From Carpediemonas membranifera (taxonomy: Eukaryota > Fornicata): a stretch of DNA of 64,000 nucleotides. Below are positions 28,245 to 37,499 of the stretch, piece after piece (position 1 is the stretch's first letter; every line of letters begins with the position of its first letter). The DNA is taken from assembly GCA_019828565.1 (NCBI GenBank), contig JAHDYR010000007.1, forward strand, positions 248,001-312,000, written 5' to 3'. The position numbers and the translations under genes were made by a program. The notes beneath the pieces are model-generated. The model ran no database searches and was not told where the DNA came from. It was given only the letters and a program-made list of their open reading frames with translations.

Positions 28245-31200
28245 ATGCTGAAGAAATCCGATCCCCCGTTGCTGAAGTCGCCAGATCTGAACGAACTGTT
28301 CATCTTTGTGGACAAGTTCAACGATTACCGCGCCTTAGGGGGCAAGCGAGACATTGAGAAGCTAATCGACAGCGAGGTTCGGGAGATGGTGACAGCAATC
28401 CTACCAGCGGACGATCTTGACGACGCGGAGGAAGAGATCTCTCTCCTCCTTAATCAACATCATCGTGCCGCTCGCTCCAGAGCCCAGAAGGACCTCAAGA
28501 TCATCAAGCGCCTAGGACGCGCTCTCAGACCTACTCAAGAAGTCAACAAGCTCCGTCTCTTTAGAATCACCGCCAAGGACTTCTCCCCTATCGAAGTTGC
28601 TCGAGTCAACAAGAAGTTCCGTATTACCATGGCAGTCGTCCAACCCGAGTTCCCCCTCGAGACACTACGCGACATATACGTTCGTTGTTTCAAGTTCGGA
28701 TCCAACCAGACGATGTACCGCATCAAGGAGGTGATCCAGGACATGTCGCTAGAAGATGCCATGCCGCGCGTTCTAGCCCTATCCAGAACAGTCCAAGAGA
28801 GCACCGCGATCGCCAACGCGTTCCAGGACAAGCCGTCCAACGCCGAGCACCACCACACGAGCCGTAACTCCCACCGACGCAACGATCGCAAGCCTCAGTC
28901 ACGTCCCACCGAAGACCGTTCGCATGCTATCAGACCTGAACACGCGTCGACTAAGCCTATCGACAAGAAGGGCAGACGTGATCATTCACAGTTCACTTGC
29001 TATAACTGTGGTGGTAAGGGTCACGCCGTCTACGAGTGTAAGAAGCCCAAGAACAAGTGTCAGAAGTGCGGGAAGAGCGGACACCTTGACAGGTTCTGTA
29101 AATCCCCACAGTACTTGTCCTTGTTCTCGATGACTTCACACAAACGCAAAGATAGCCTACCTCTGTGCAAAGTTAAGGTCGAGGGTCGAGACGTCGTTGC
29201 CTTGATTGATTCGGGAGCCAACTGCTCCACTATATCCCCCAAGCTGACCAAGGGTATGACGCGTATATCAGATGAAGAGCGAAGCGTGCGTACAGCCAAG
29301 GGAACTATACAGTCCCAAGGTTCCGTGCAAGGGAACATCAAACTCATGCCGTCAGCCTTTACACCTAAGGCAGTGTCCTTCAAGCCGGAGTTGATTGTGC
29401 TAGATACTGAGTTCGACGTCGTCCTGGGGTACCCCCACCTTGTCGAGCTGGGAATCCTCCCCGACGTGAACGTAGAGTCAGGGGAATACTCGGACGAAGT
29501 CCAGGTCCCCGAAGCTTTCAAGCACAACGCTGCCATTTTTAGTCTATCCGACCAGTCGACCAAGAGTCAAGCCGAACTGATCAAGAGGTTCTCCGATCTA
29601 TTCCAAGACCGGGACGAACCTAGCAGGCTAGAGCCGTACGACCTCGTTCTGAAGGACGATCGGGTCGTGAACGCCAGACCTTACTATGTACCCCCAGCGA
29701 AGATACACGTCGTGAGAGAGCACATCGACACGCTGCTAGCCAAGAAATATATCGAGGCCTGCCAGTCACAATACGCTTCCCCAGCTATGACTGTGCCTAA
29801 GAAGGGAGGCAAGTCGCGTTTCGTAGTCGATTTCCGCCGTATTAACGAGCTTACTGAGCCGTTCGACTACCCCATCCCTCGTATCGACGAGGTGCTGTCA
29901 CAGCTCGCAGGACAGAAGATCTTCGCGACTCTAGACCTGTCGTCCGGGTACCACCAGATCCCTTTGACAGAACGATCAAGACCCCTGACTGCATTTACCA
30001 CCGTACTAGGGCAGTATCAATACCGACGGATGCCTTTCGGGCTGCGCAACGCAGGAGCTCACTTCCAGAAGGCCATGGAGCGCGCCTTCGCCGGGCTCGT
30101 GGGCAGCTCATGTTACATTTACATCGACGATATTATTGTCTTCGGCAGCGACGAGGCCGAATATCTCGCGAACCTCGAAAGAGTCCTGGACCGTGCGCGT
30201 AAGGTCAAGCTCCAGCTCAATCGCGAGAAATGCCAATTCGGCAGGCAGGAGGTCGAGTTCTTAGGTTGGGTTGTCAATGATGGGCAGGTGAGCATCGCAC
30301 CCAGCCGTGTAGACGACATCGCAAATCTCCAGATGCCGACATCCATCAAGGGCATGCAGGGCCTAGTAGGATTCCTCAACTATTTCCGGGATCACATCCC
30401 CCATTTTGCGGAAATCGGACACCCGTTAATCAAAGCTATGTCCGGTCACACAAGTCTCGGCCTGACCGCCCAGCAGGAGGCCCTCGATAAGCTCAAGCAG
30501 AGCCTTACCTCCGCTGACGCCCTAGCAATTTTCGACGCCACGAAGGAGCATTCTATAATGACCGACGCCTCGGGAGTGGGGTACGGCGCAGTCCTATTGC
30601 AAGAGGGCAAGCCTGTCTGTTACATGTCGAAGGCCTTCAACGCCACACAGTCTCGTTGGTCAACGATTGAGAAGGAGGCGTACGCCATTGTGGCGGCCTT
30701 GCAGCGCTGGCGCAAGTTCCTTGCCTGGGGACCTTTCTCCATACTCACTGACCACCGAAACCTTACCTTCATGTACCGTAGCATCAACCCGAAAGTCAGG
30801 AGGTGGGCCGATGCCATTTCCGACTTGGACTTTGAGATTAAGCACGTCGCCGGCCTGGACAATGGAGCCGCAGATGGTCTGTCCCGTGTGTTTACTATGT
30901 TCACTCGCAAAGCTACGACCGATGAGATTGAAGAAGCACACACCACCGCCGGCGCCCATCTATCTCGACGACTAACGACCGAGAAGCTTAGAGCCGAAGG
31001 GTTGTCGGTGTCGAGAGCCGCAGTCGACCAGGTGATTGCAGCTTGCCCGGTGTGCCAAGTCCTCGAGAGACCCCACGTCGATACACCGGATGGTCTGCAT
31101 ACCGCCGTTGATGAACCGTTTAAGCGAGTAGCCATCGACACCTTAGGTCCGTTCCCCAAGTCGCAGGGGTTCACGCACATCTCCGTCATCATAGATATGT

Positions 31201-32180
31201 GTAGTAGGTGGACCGAGTTGGTTCCAGTTACAGGTACGACTGCGCAAGCCGCAGTTACGGCGTTCGTTAATAACTGGGTCTTACGCTATGGCTGCCCCGA
31301 GGTCTTACAGACTGACGGCGGGCCCGAGTTTAACAATCAGCTCATGAAGTCCCTGGCCGACGAGATGGGTTTCCACACCCATGTTACGACTCCACATCAC
31401 CCGCAATCTAATGGCATCGTCGAACGGGCCAACAGTGGAGTTCTCAAAATCTTGAAGGCCAGAAAGTTCCATTTCCGGGACGCGGACTGGGTCAAGCACT
31501 TACCTGTCGCACAATTTATCGTCAATTCGACGCCCAGGATACCCACTCACCTCTCACCATCCGAGATCATACTAGGTGTCAACATCAGGATCTCGAACGA
31601 GATCATCATCTGCACCCACTCGACTAGCGCCAGAATACAGGACAGACGCGCGGCGGCTGGCCAAGCCATCCAGCTAGCGAAGGCTAGAATTCAGGCAATG
31701 AGAGAGGACGCTCTCGCAAACGCCGCATCGTCACGTCAGGAGTTACTGTGCCGGTTCGTGTTGGTCAAGTACCCAGCCAGACCTCCCAACAAGCTGATGC
31801 CAGGATGGCGAGGGCCCATGCGACGGGTCAGTGCGGTTAAGCAAGATGGCGTGACGGTCGCCTATGAAGTTCAGGACCTCAACCAGGGAAGCCAAGGCAA
31901 GATATTGAAGGTCGACGCCTCGCGCGTACGCAGATTTAACCCTGGCAATCTATCCGAGCGAGAGATCAAGGACTTGGCCGCCACGGCGAACGATGAGTGG
32001 GAAGTGGACCGTATTTCCAAATCGCGAGGGAACGGAACACGAACCAAACGCGAATACCGCGTTCACTGGTCTGGTTTCGAGGACGAGGAGGCGACATGGC
32101 AGGATTGGGACTCCGTCAAGGACCTGGAAGCATTAGATATATATTTGAAGTCTGACCAAGCCAAACTGGACGGTCTATAA
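28245..32180 (+). CDS. Gag-Pol polyprotein of gypsy B (1311 aa, intact)
   Basis: A single frame without frameshift or stop. Capsid region to about residue 230. Two CCHC knuckles at residues 252-285 (CYNCGGKGHAVYEC, CQKCGKSGHLDRFC). Protease ALIDSGANCS with DSG at about 322. RT with VDFRRINEL, FATLDLSSGYHQI, RMPFGLRNAGAHFQ and YIDD at 626-629. RNase H from MTDASGVGYG (about 772). Integrase zinc domain ending CPVCQ, with catalytic Asp965, Asp1024 and Glu1060 (DD35E). SH3-like GWRGPMRRV. Chromodomain at about 1250-1306 (DEWEVDRIS, YRVHWSGFEDEEATW). Gag and Pol fused in one frame implies regulation of their ratio by processing or turnover rather than frameshifting. The chromodomain would steer integration to marked chromatin. 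Confidence 0.95.
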   Translation: MLKKSDPPLLKSPDLNELFIFVDKFNDYRALGGKRDIEKLIDSEVREMVTAILPADDLDDAEEEISLLLNQHHRAARSRAQKDLKIIKRLGRALRPTQEVNKLRLFRITAKDFSPIEVARVNKKFRITMAVVQPEFPLETLRDIYVRCFKFGSNQTMYRIKEVIQDMSLEDAMPRVLALSRTVQESTAIANAFQDKPSNAEHHHTSRNSHRRNDRKPQSRPTEDRSHAIRPEHASTKPIDKKGRRDHSQFTCYNCGGKGHAVYECKKPKNKCQKCGKSGHLDRFCKSPQYLSLFSMTSHKRKDSLPLCKVKVEGRDVVALIDSGANCSTISPKLTKGMTRISDEERSVRTAKGTIQSQGSVQGNIKLMPSAFTPKAVSFKPELIVLDTEFDVVLGYPHLVELGILPDVNVESGEYSDEVQVPEAFKHNAAIFSLSDQSTKSQAELIKRFSDLFQDRDEPSRLEPYDLVLKDDRVVNARPYYVPPAKIHVVREHIDTLLAKKYIEACQSQYASPAMTVPKKGGKSRFVVDFRRINELTEPFDYPIPRIDEVLSQLAGQKIFATLDLSSGYHQIPLTERSRPLTAFTTVLGQYQYRRMPFGLRNAGAHFQKAMERAFAGLVGSSCYIYIDDIIVFGSDEAEYLANLERVLDRARKVKLQLNREKCQFGRQEVEFLGWVVNDGQVSIAPSRVDDIANLQMPTSIKGMQGLVGFLNYFRDHIPHFAEIGHPLIKAMSGHTSLGLTAQQEALDKLKQSLTSADALAIFDATKEHSIMTDASGVGYGAVLLQEGKPVCYMSKAFNATQSRWSTIEKEAYAIVAALQRWRKFLAWGPFSILTDHRNLTFMYRSINPKVRRWADAISDLDFEIKHVAGLDNGAADGLSRVFTMFTRKATTDEIEEAHTTAGAHLSRRLTTEKLRAEGLSVSRAAVDQVIAACPVCQVLERPHVDTPDGLHTAVDEPFKRVAIDTLGPFPKSQGFTHISVIIDMCSRWTELVPVTGTTAQAAVTAFVNNWVLRYGCPEVLQTDGGPEFNNQLMKSLADEMGFHTHVTTPHHPQSNGIVERANSGVLKILKARKFHFRDADWVKHLPVAQFIVNSTPRIPTHLSPSEIILGVNIRISNEIIICTHSTSARIQDRRAAAGQAIQLAKARIQAMREDALANAASSRQELLCRFVLVKYPARPPNKLMPGWRGPMRRVSAVKQDGVTVAYEVQDLNQGSQGKILKVDASRVRRFNPGNLSEREIKDLAATANDEWEVDRISKSRGNGTRTKREYRVHWSGFEDEEATWQDWDSVKDLEALDIYLKSDQAKLDGL

Positions 32181-32222
32181 ATCTTCACCACATCTAATCG
32201 CTCCAGCGTCAAGTCATCAGAT

Positions 32223-33369
32223 TTATTCGTCGTCCGACTCCTCGGTATCGGTCAGCTCGACCAACCAAGACGCGTCAGCGTGGCGCTCAAGATCGTGCTC
32301 AGCAAGATAGTCGCGCACACAACGGACGAGACAGAGATCGGCGTTCAGCCAGACGATGCTGAGGCCAGAGTAACCCTCATACTGGAGTATGAGAGCGAAG
32401 GTCCCAGGTCCACGAGTCGTTTTGAGGAATTCATGACGGACAACACACGTCACGGTGTAGTAACGGTCCGGGTCCGAGACCTGAATAGGCTCCCAGTGGA
32501 CCTCGTCACCGATCGCAGGCAGGTGACCCTCGCGACACAGCTCGTCGACCAGGGTCGCCCAGAAGGCGCTGGGAGCTGAGATGCAGCGGCTGATCCCGAA
32601 GAGTGCCACTCGGAAGTAATCGGGCGAGAGGACGAGGATCAGCAGGCGGTTGAGGTATCCGCGAGCCGTGGTATCCGACGTGACACCGGCAGCAGCGCGA
32701 ACTGCGGCCACGAGCCCGGCAGAGTAGCGCCCACTACCGGTCAGGCTGATGTCGCCACTCCGGAGGGCTGCTGAGACGATATCGCCATCAGTGAGCGTCG
32801 GGCACAGCTTGATCTTGAGGTGGGTCACCACCCCAGCGAGAGCGAACTGGCAGTAAGCCACGAGGTTAAGAATCTGGCGAGACTTCTTAACATCGGTGAC
32901 TACCGCGGCGTCGTGGAGGCGACCCTGCTCAATGGCGTCGAAGATACGCTGAAGAGGCATTTCAATCGAGTTGCTGTAGCCATTCAGGCGCCGGGAGACC
33001 TCAGCTCTGATGTCGCGGGGAAGATTCATAGATGCCGTCACGGGTCGAGTAACACGCTCTGCGGCTTGTACACGGTGCCTGGATGAGTGGTTGATTGATA
33101 TTTGTTACTTACAGGTTACCGGAGGCCAAGCGCTTGCGCTGAGTACGTGTTTGAGCACGAAGAGAACGACAGACGGCGGAATGAGCGGAAACAAGAGGCT
33201 TAGTGAGTTCCTCGTCACCAATTTCGGCGATTTTAGCGCGAATAGTATCCAGAATTGCTTCTACGGCGGCGTTGTCCGACATCAACTGAGTTGACGGCGA
33301 CATATTCTGCACTTTTGGAACAATCGGTTTCAGGACGAAACCTAGAGCAGTAATAGGACGCCAAATCAA
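32223..33369 (-). CDS. Antisense accessory gene of gypsy B, two exons, 34-nt intron (370 aa)
   Basis: Exon 1 33369-33113, intron 33112-33079 (GTAAGTAACAAA ... CCAG), exon 2 33078-32223. Splicing joins phase 2 exactly and gives 370 aa, against 368 in N and 373 in the intronless gypsy A homologue. Comparing B with N over QVSDPDRYYTVTCVVRHE gives 9 synonymous and 0 amino-acid differences in 18 codons, so protein-level selection is clear. The N-terminus has MSPSTQLMSDNAAVEAIL and the C-terminus is acidic (TDTEESDDE). No known domain, signal or membrane segment was recognised. The start could instead be the Met of MSPST. The gene converges on pol, with 42 nt between stop codons. Confidence 0.82.
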
Positions 33370-34010
33370 GCTAATTCATCTATTTACTAAGCGCTGTAGC
33401 CTATTAGCTCCATCGGAAGCCGATTGATGTTGTTAATGAAGTACGAGCGCGCCAGGAAAAATGAAAGGCCCAAAACTCGCCAACGAAGGCCTTTTGGAGC
33501 CTCTTTATGCCTTTTTCGGCGTCTGCGTAAGTTTCAGCGCAAATGGTACAGTACTTCTTCTTATTCTTCTAGACGCCGAGATCAACCCTCGAATTACTTA
33601 GAAGCATGCGTAACACGTAATATTTTTCGAGACACGGCCATATGAGGCCGTGGAGGGGCAGGGATAAGCCTCTATGAATACGGGTGAACCCTAGCCGTCC
33701 GTTTGACTGTCATTGACGTTGGTAAGTTCGGACCCTATATGCGGTTCATGAGGGCGGTGAAGCCCTGGTAAGACTATCTTAACACGTAACATAGCAATTG
33801 CTTACACAGTGGATCCACGTTATCATACACAGCTGTCGGGTTTTATTCCCATGTCACCGTTGGTGATACCATAATTCCGTATCGGAAGACCGCGGGTCGG
33901 GCGTTGCCCACTCCACTGCCAATGGAGTAGACCGTTGCATAGCTTGGGTGGCACCAAACTATAACACGGATGACCCTAGGCCAACCTAACCCCCGTAACT
34001 CGTTGAGTGT
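33370..34010. promoter_or_regulatory. Noncoding 3' region of gypsy B: antisense promoter candidate, internal purine tract, palindromes
   Basis: An internal hairpin CACGGCC/GGCCGTG (33633-33652) is followed by GGAGGGGCAGGG. Two perfect 10-bp palindromes, AGCAATTGCT (33793-33802) and GTGGATCCAC (33809-33818), follow. The segment lies upstream of the antisense gene and probably contains its promoter. No other ORF is supported. Confidence 0.55.
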
Positions 34011-34040
34011 CATGCCTATTACCCAGGCATGGAGGGGCAG
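34011..34040 (+). promoter_or_regulatory. Hairpin plus polypurine tract before 3' LTR of gypsy B
   Basis: CATGCCT-ATTACCC-AGGCATG (7-bp stem) runs directly into GGAGGGGCAG, which abuts TGTGGTGG of the LTR. Confidence 0.8.
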
Positions 34041-34152
34041 TGTGGTGGTCATAGACCACACTAATCATTTATACAGTTTAAGCCATTTATTGGCACAAGG
34101 GTTTTCTCTTCTTCTTTCCCTGTAAAAGCATTCTCCGCATTAGCGAGGCACA
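34041..34152 (+). repeat. 3' LTR of gypsy B (112 bp)
   Basis: Identical by eye to the 5' LTR at 28113-28224. It ends CGAGGCACA and is then directly followed by LINE-d sequence. Confidence 0.95.
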
Positions 34153-34450
34153 GTTTGATTGACTTAGGAGGGGGCGCTTTGGCGTGACCCCCCCTTTGGC
34201 TGTCGCTGCAGCCCACTGGCAGTGCCCTTCTTGGCTAATGCCAGGTCCTGGGTGGGAGCCAGGATTGTGTTTGTAAAAGAATCTGATAATTTTCTGTTGT
34301 TGAAGAAGAATCTGTTTACCTGCTTACCCCACTCAGTCCTCCTCCTTGTCCTCCACATCCTCATCGCTGTCCTCTGAGTCCAGTAGCTTGATCAGCTTCT
34401 TGATCCTCTTGAGAGTGTTTACGATAGGGTTCAAACCACCAATATACTAA
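34153..34450 (-). mobile_element. LINE-d fragment: ORF1 3' end plus inter-ORF structured RNA
   Basis: On the minus strand an acidic ORF1 tail (LLDSEDSDEDVEDKEED then stop, about 34335-34395) precedes a segment nearly collinear with LINE-a 16250-16347, including the sequence CACTGCC-GTGGGCTG and TCCTAAG. It ends at the gypsy B LTR. The upstream end beyond about 34450 is not alignable by eye. Confidence 0.65.
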
Positions 34451-34835
34451 AATGGTGGAAACTAAATATATCATATCTGGCGATATTGCTGGCATGGTGA
34501 TGCATGGTGGCAACAGTGCCTCCCTCTTATTTACTTTTTGAACGTTTTGGAGCTTTTCTTGCAATTATACATTTGTGTAAATGCGGAGCGTACGTTTTGG
34601 GGCGTCCGAGGGTTGGAATCTGTAATGACGCTATGAAAGCTACATTAAGCGATACTTGATGCATTGTCTTCGAAAAACGTATTATTAGGGCTCAACAACG
34701 CTTCATTGGCGAGTTTCAGACAAGTTCTTCTTTGGCTGGTGAAAAATGGCGGGCGATGCTGCTAATCCTTGTCCTTTCATGCAAATAACAACATCAATGT
34801 CTTATAGAAGCTAGGTCTGTGTTGCTGCTGTGCTG
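34451..34835. other. Region without recognised gene, 3' flank of gypsy E
   Basis: No convincing ORF. It should contain the 3' noncoding end of gypsy E, but no purine tract or LTR was recognised, so E appears truncated or diverged here. Confidence 0.35.
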
Positions 34836-35213
34836 TTAACGTTTAACTTCGTGTTCAAGCTCAGGATGCTGAGCGAAGTACTTATCGATGGCTTCAAGGG
34901 ACCGAACGTCAGCCCACTGGAGCCACGAGGCTTCTTCAGGCTCAAAGCCCGCCCATTGTACCTCGAACTCATAGCCAGTTCTGGTCTTTCTGTGTGCTGA
35001 GACCTCTGAAACTATGTACTCGTCGCTGTCGGTGGCGGCTAGAGCCTTCAACTCCCTGAGCGTTAATTTGCCTTGCTCGAAGGGGTGGCATCTTGAAATG
35101 TGGACTCGTAGTGACTTGTGAGTGTTGAGGTCCTCTACGATGAGGGTGGCAGGGGTGTTGAACTCATTGCACTCGTACCCCGTGACTCGTAGGGGACCGC
35201 GGTAGCGTGCCAC
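34836..35213 (-). pseudogene. Integrase C-terminus and chromodomain of gypsy E
   Basis: MARYRGPLRVTGY is the SH3-like end of the integrase. The chromodomain follows: DEYIVSEVSAHRKTRTGYEFEVQWAGFEPEEASWLQW. The frame is offset from the integrase frame upstream (35243-35560) by a frame change near 35225. Confidence 0.85.
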
Positions 35214-35229
35214 TGTAATCGTTGGTCTG

Positions 35230-36818
35230 AACGATGGGTAGCTCAGTAGGATAAACTCTGGTAGAGCTGGAGTGACGCGTCAGTGGCCTGGGACAACACA
35301 GCTTGTACGCGTTCAGCTTGTTTCGACTTAGCGGTGGCTATGGCGGCTTCGGCTGCTCGTCTTAGGTTGAGCGGGGTATCAGAAGCAGGGTTTCCCATGA
35401 TGAGTTCGCGGCCAAACACGATTTCGTTGGGGGAGACGCCAAGTGATGAATGCCTCGCTGAATTGAGGATGGCTTGAATGAAGGGGATGTGTTGCGACCA
35501 GCGATCGAGGTGCTTGATCTCTAATCTCGCCATCATGTGGGCGTTGATTTCACGATTAACTCTCTCAACTATCCCATTGCTCTGGTGATAAAAACCAGTT
35601 GTTAAACCAGTTGTTGACTACACACAAGGCTGCTTCTTCTGCCGTCGTTGACTTGATCGGGGTTATCTCAACATATCTTGAGAATAAGTCCACCATGACC
35701 AGGACGTGTTGGAACTCACCATCGACAGGGTAGGGGCCCATCGTGTCAATGCACAGTGTGTCCATAGGGAATGGGGCCTGGAGGTTCAGGTCAAATGACG
35801 ACATCGGTCTGGTCGGTACTGTCTTCTGGCAGACAGGGCAGTGTGAGATGACGTCTGCGACAGATTGTCTCATGCTGGGCCATGCATGTCCGTCGGCGCG
35901 CAGCTGCTGTACTGTTCTGTTCACGGAGAGGTGCAGGCCGCCGAGGGTGTGATGTTCCTTGATGATGGCCGCATGGGGGTTAACTTCGGCGTTCGTTAAG
36001 GCTGTGTACACACGAGATAGGCCATCAGCGGCGCCATTTGCAACACCAGGCACATGGATCACGTCGTAGCTGAACTGTTCGAGGAGGAGGCTCCATCTGG
36101 CGACTTTGGCGTTAGCACTTTGGTGCATCCGAGTGAGATTGTGGTGGTCGGTGGCAATTGTGAAGAATGCCCATCGGAGATAGCGTTCGGCCTTTGACAG
36201 ACAATATACTACCGCATACATCTCTTTCTCGATAGTTGGCCAGCGCTTTTGGGGGCCGGTGAGCGCCTTCGACAGATACATTAAAGGCTTGTTGTCCTGA
36301 AGTAGAACTCCTCCCACGCCATAGTCGGAGGCGTCAGTGATGAGTTTCAGCTTTGCTCTCGGGTTATAGTGTACAAGAGTTGGAGCTGATGTGAGGCGGG
36401 CTATAATGATATCGAATGCCGACTGGGACTCGGGTGTCCACGAGAACTGCTTGTGTTTTGTGATCTCGTATAGTGGAGCTGATATGGTGGCGAAGTCGCT
36501 CCCGAGGTAGTCATGGAAGAAGTTGACGAGACCAAGGAAGGAGCGAACTCCGGATACCGTTGACGGGGGTTTCATCTTCGTGAGGGCATCAATACAGGCT
36601 GGGTCGATCTGTTTCCCCTCTGGTGTGATGAGCCACCCTAAATGTTCAAACTTCCTGAGTCCAAACTGAGACTTGTCGAGGTTGACACGGAGATTCAGCT
36701 CTCGGCAGCGTTATAGTACCTCCTTGAGATTGGCAATGAGGTCATCCTCACACTCTGCGAAGATTACAACGTCATCTTGGTAAACTAGGCACTTGGAGTA
36801 GAGGAGGTTATCCAAAGC
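35230..36818 (-). pseudogene. RT catalytic end, RNase H and deleted integrase of gypsy E
   Basis: After the N insertion point the catalytic box reads CLVYQDDVVIFAE (Gln where Leu, Ile or Val is usual). An in-frame TAA follows near 36712 (EVL-stop-RCREL). RNase H: LITDASDYGVGGVLLQ, IATDHHNLTRM and GAADGLSR. Integrase: CPVCQ, CIDTMGPYPVD (first Asp). Then a deletion of roughly 50 codons at NNWFNNWF joins to YHQSNGIVERVN (Glu), losing the second Asp. The duplicated AACTGGTTT at the joint suggests slippage between short repeats. Confidence 0.87.
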
Positions 36819-36940
36819 TGTGGTTCAATGGGTGTTGAACTTTTACAGAGGAGAAGACTCGACACGAGGGTGTCGAGGAGAAACTCCTTGACTATTAAAT
36901 ATAACGTAAATCTGTGTAACTTTGGGTAGGACCCACAACA
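36819..36940 (-). repeat. 3' LTR of gypsy N (122 bp)
   Basis: On the minus strand TGTTGTGGGTCC ... GAACCACA. Identical to 42639-42760. Contains CTCGACAC-N4-GTGTCGAG (36858-36877) and CTGTAAAAG. Confidence 0.95.
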
Positions 36941-36968
36941 CTGCCCCTCCATGCCTGGTATAGGCATG
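36941..36968 (-). promoter_or_regulatory. Hairpin plus polypurine tract before 3' LTR of gypsy N
   Basis: On the minus strand CATGCCT-loop-AGGCATG is followed by GGAGGGGCAG (36941-36950) abutting the LTR. The purine tract is identical to that of gypsy B and the hairpin stem has the same sequence, with a different loop. Confidence 0.8.
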
Positions 36969-37499
36969 ACAGAGAGACTTGACGTCAGCATTTCACCAAA
37001 GGCCTGGACGGTGCCACCCGACCGCCAACGGTGACTCATAGGGCTGGCAACCCCATGGCCTGAGTGCTTTCGCATCTAGCTGAACGAAATCAAAATGATG
37101 GTATCATGATCTAACTGCGGTACCGCTATGTGAGCTCTGTTTCAAAAATGGTGAAACGTGACGGAGAGGCTTACCACTGCCCCTCCACGGCCTTCCTAGG
37201 CCGTCTTCACAAACCATATACGTGTTATATGCCATGCCATGTAATTCGAAGGCCAAGAACGATTGCTCTAGCAAACACTGCCAATGCTGAGCCCTTATCG
37301 CTCATGATCACACAGACGCCGAAAAACGTACTTAGAAGCTCCAATTCGGCTCCGTTGAGGAGTTCTGAGGCTTCTAATTTTCTGCGTCCAACTGTACTTG
37401 AATAACAACATCAAACTGACCGGAAGGAGCACTAGGAAGCTCCTAATGCCTTATTACCGACAATAAATGCATGCTTGAAGACCAAGATGACCTTGTTAG
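36969..37499. promoter_or_regulatory. Noncoding 3' region of gypsy N: antisense promoter candidate, palindrome, internal hairpin-purine tract
   Basis: Palindrome GCGGTACCGC at 37117-37126, at the same relative place as in A and B. Internal hairpin ACGGCCT-TCCT-AGGCCGT (37187-37204) with purine tract GGAGGGGCAG on the minus strand (37178-37187). No other ORF. Transcription of the antisense gene should start here. Confidence 0.55.

Larger units (their letters stand above)
28113..34152 (+). mobile_element. Complete Ty3/gypsy retrotransposon B (6040 bp)
   Basis: Two identical 112-bp LTRs, palindrome, a single 1311-codon Gag-Pol, a convergent spliced antisense gene, an internal hairpin-purine tract and a terminal hairpin-purine tract. 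It is the only fully intact element seen. Flanks (ACAC at left, GTTT at right) show no target duplication, so the flanks have probably been exchanged by recombination. Confidence 0.95.

Noticed and set aside
33079-33112. Idea that the antisense gene is two separate ORFs
   Set aside because: The 34-nt gap has GT-AG ends, conserves length in B and N, restores phase in both, and the gypsy A homologue is a single ORF of the same total length.
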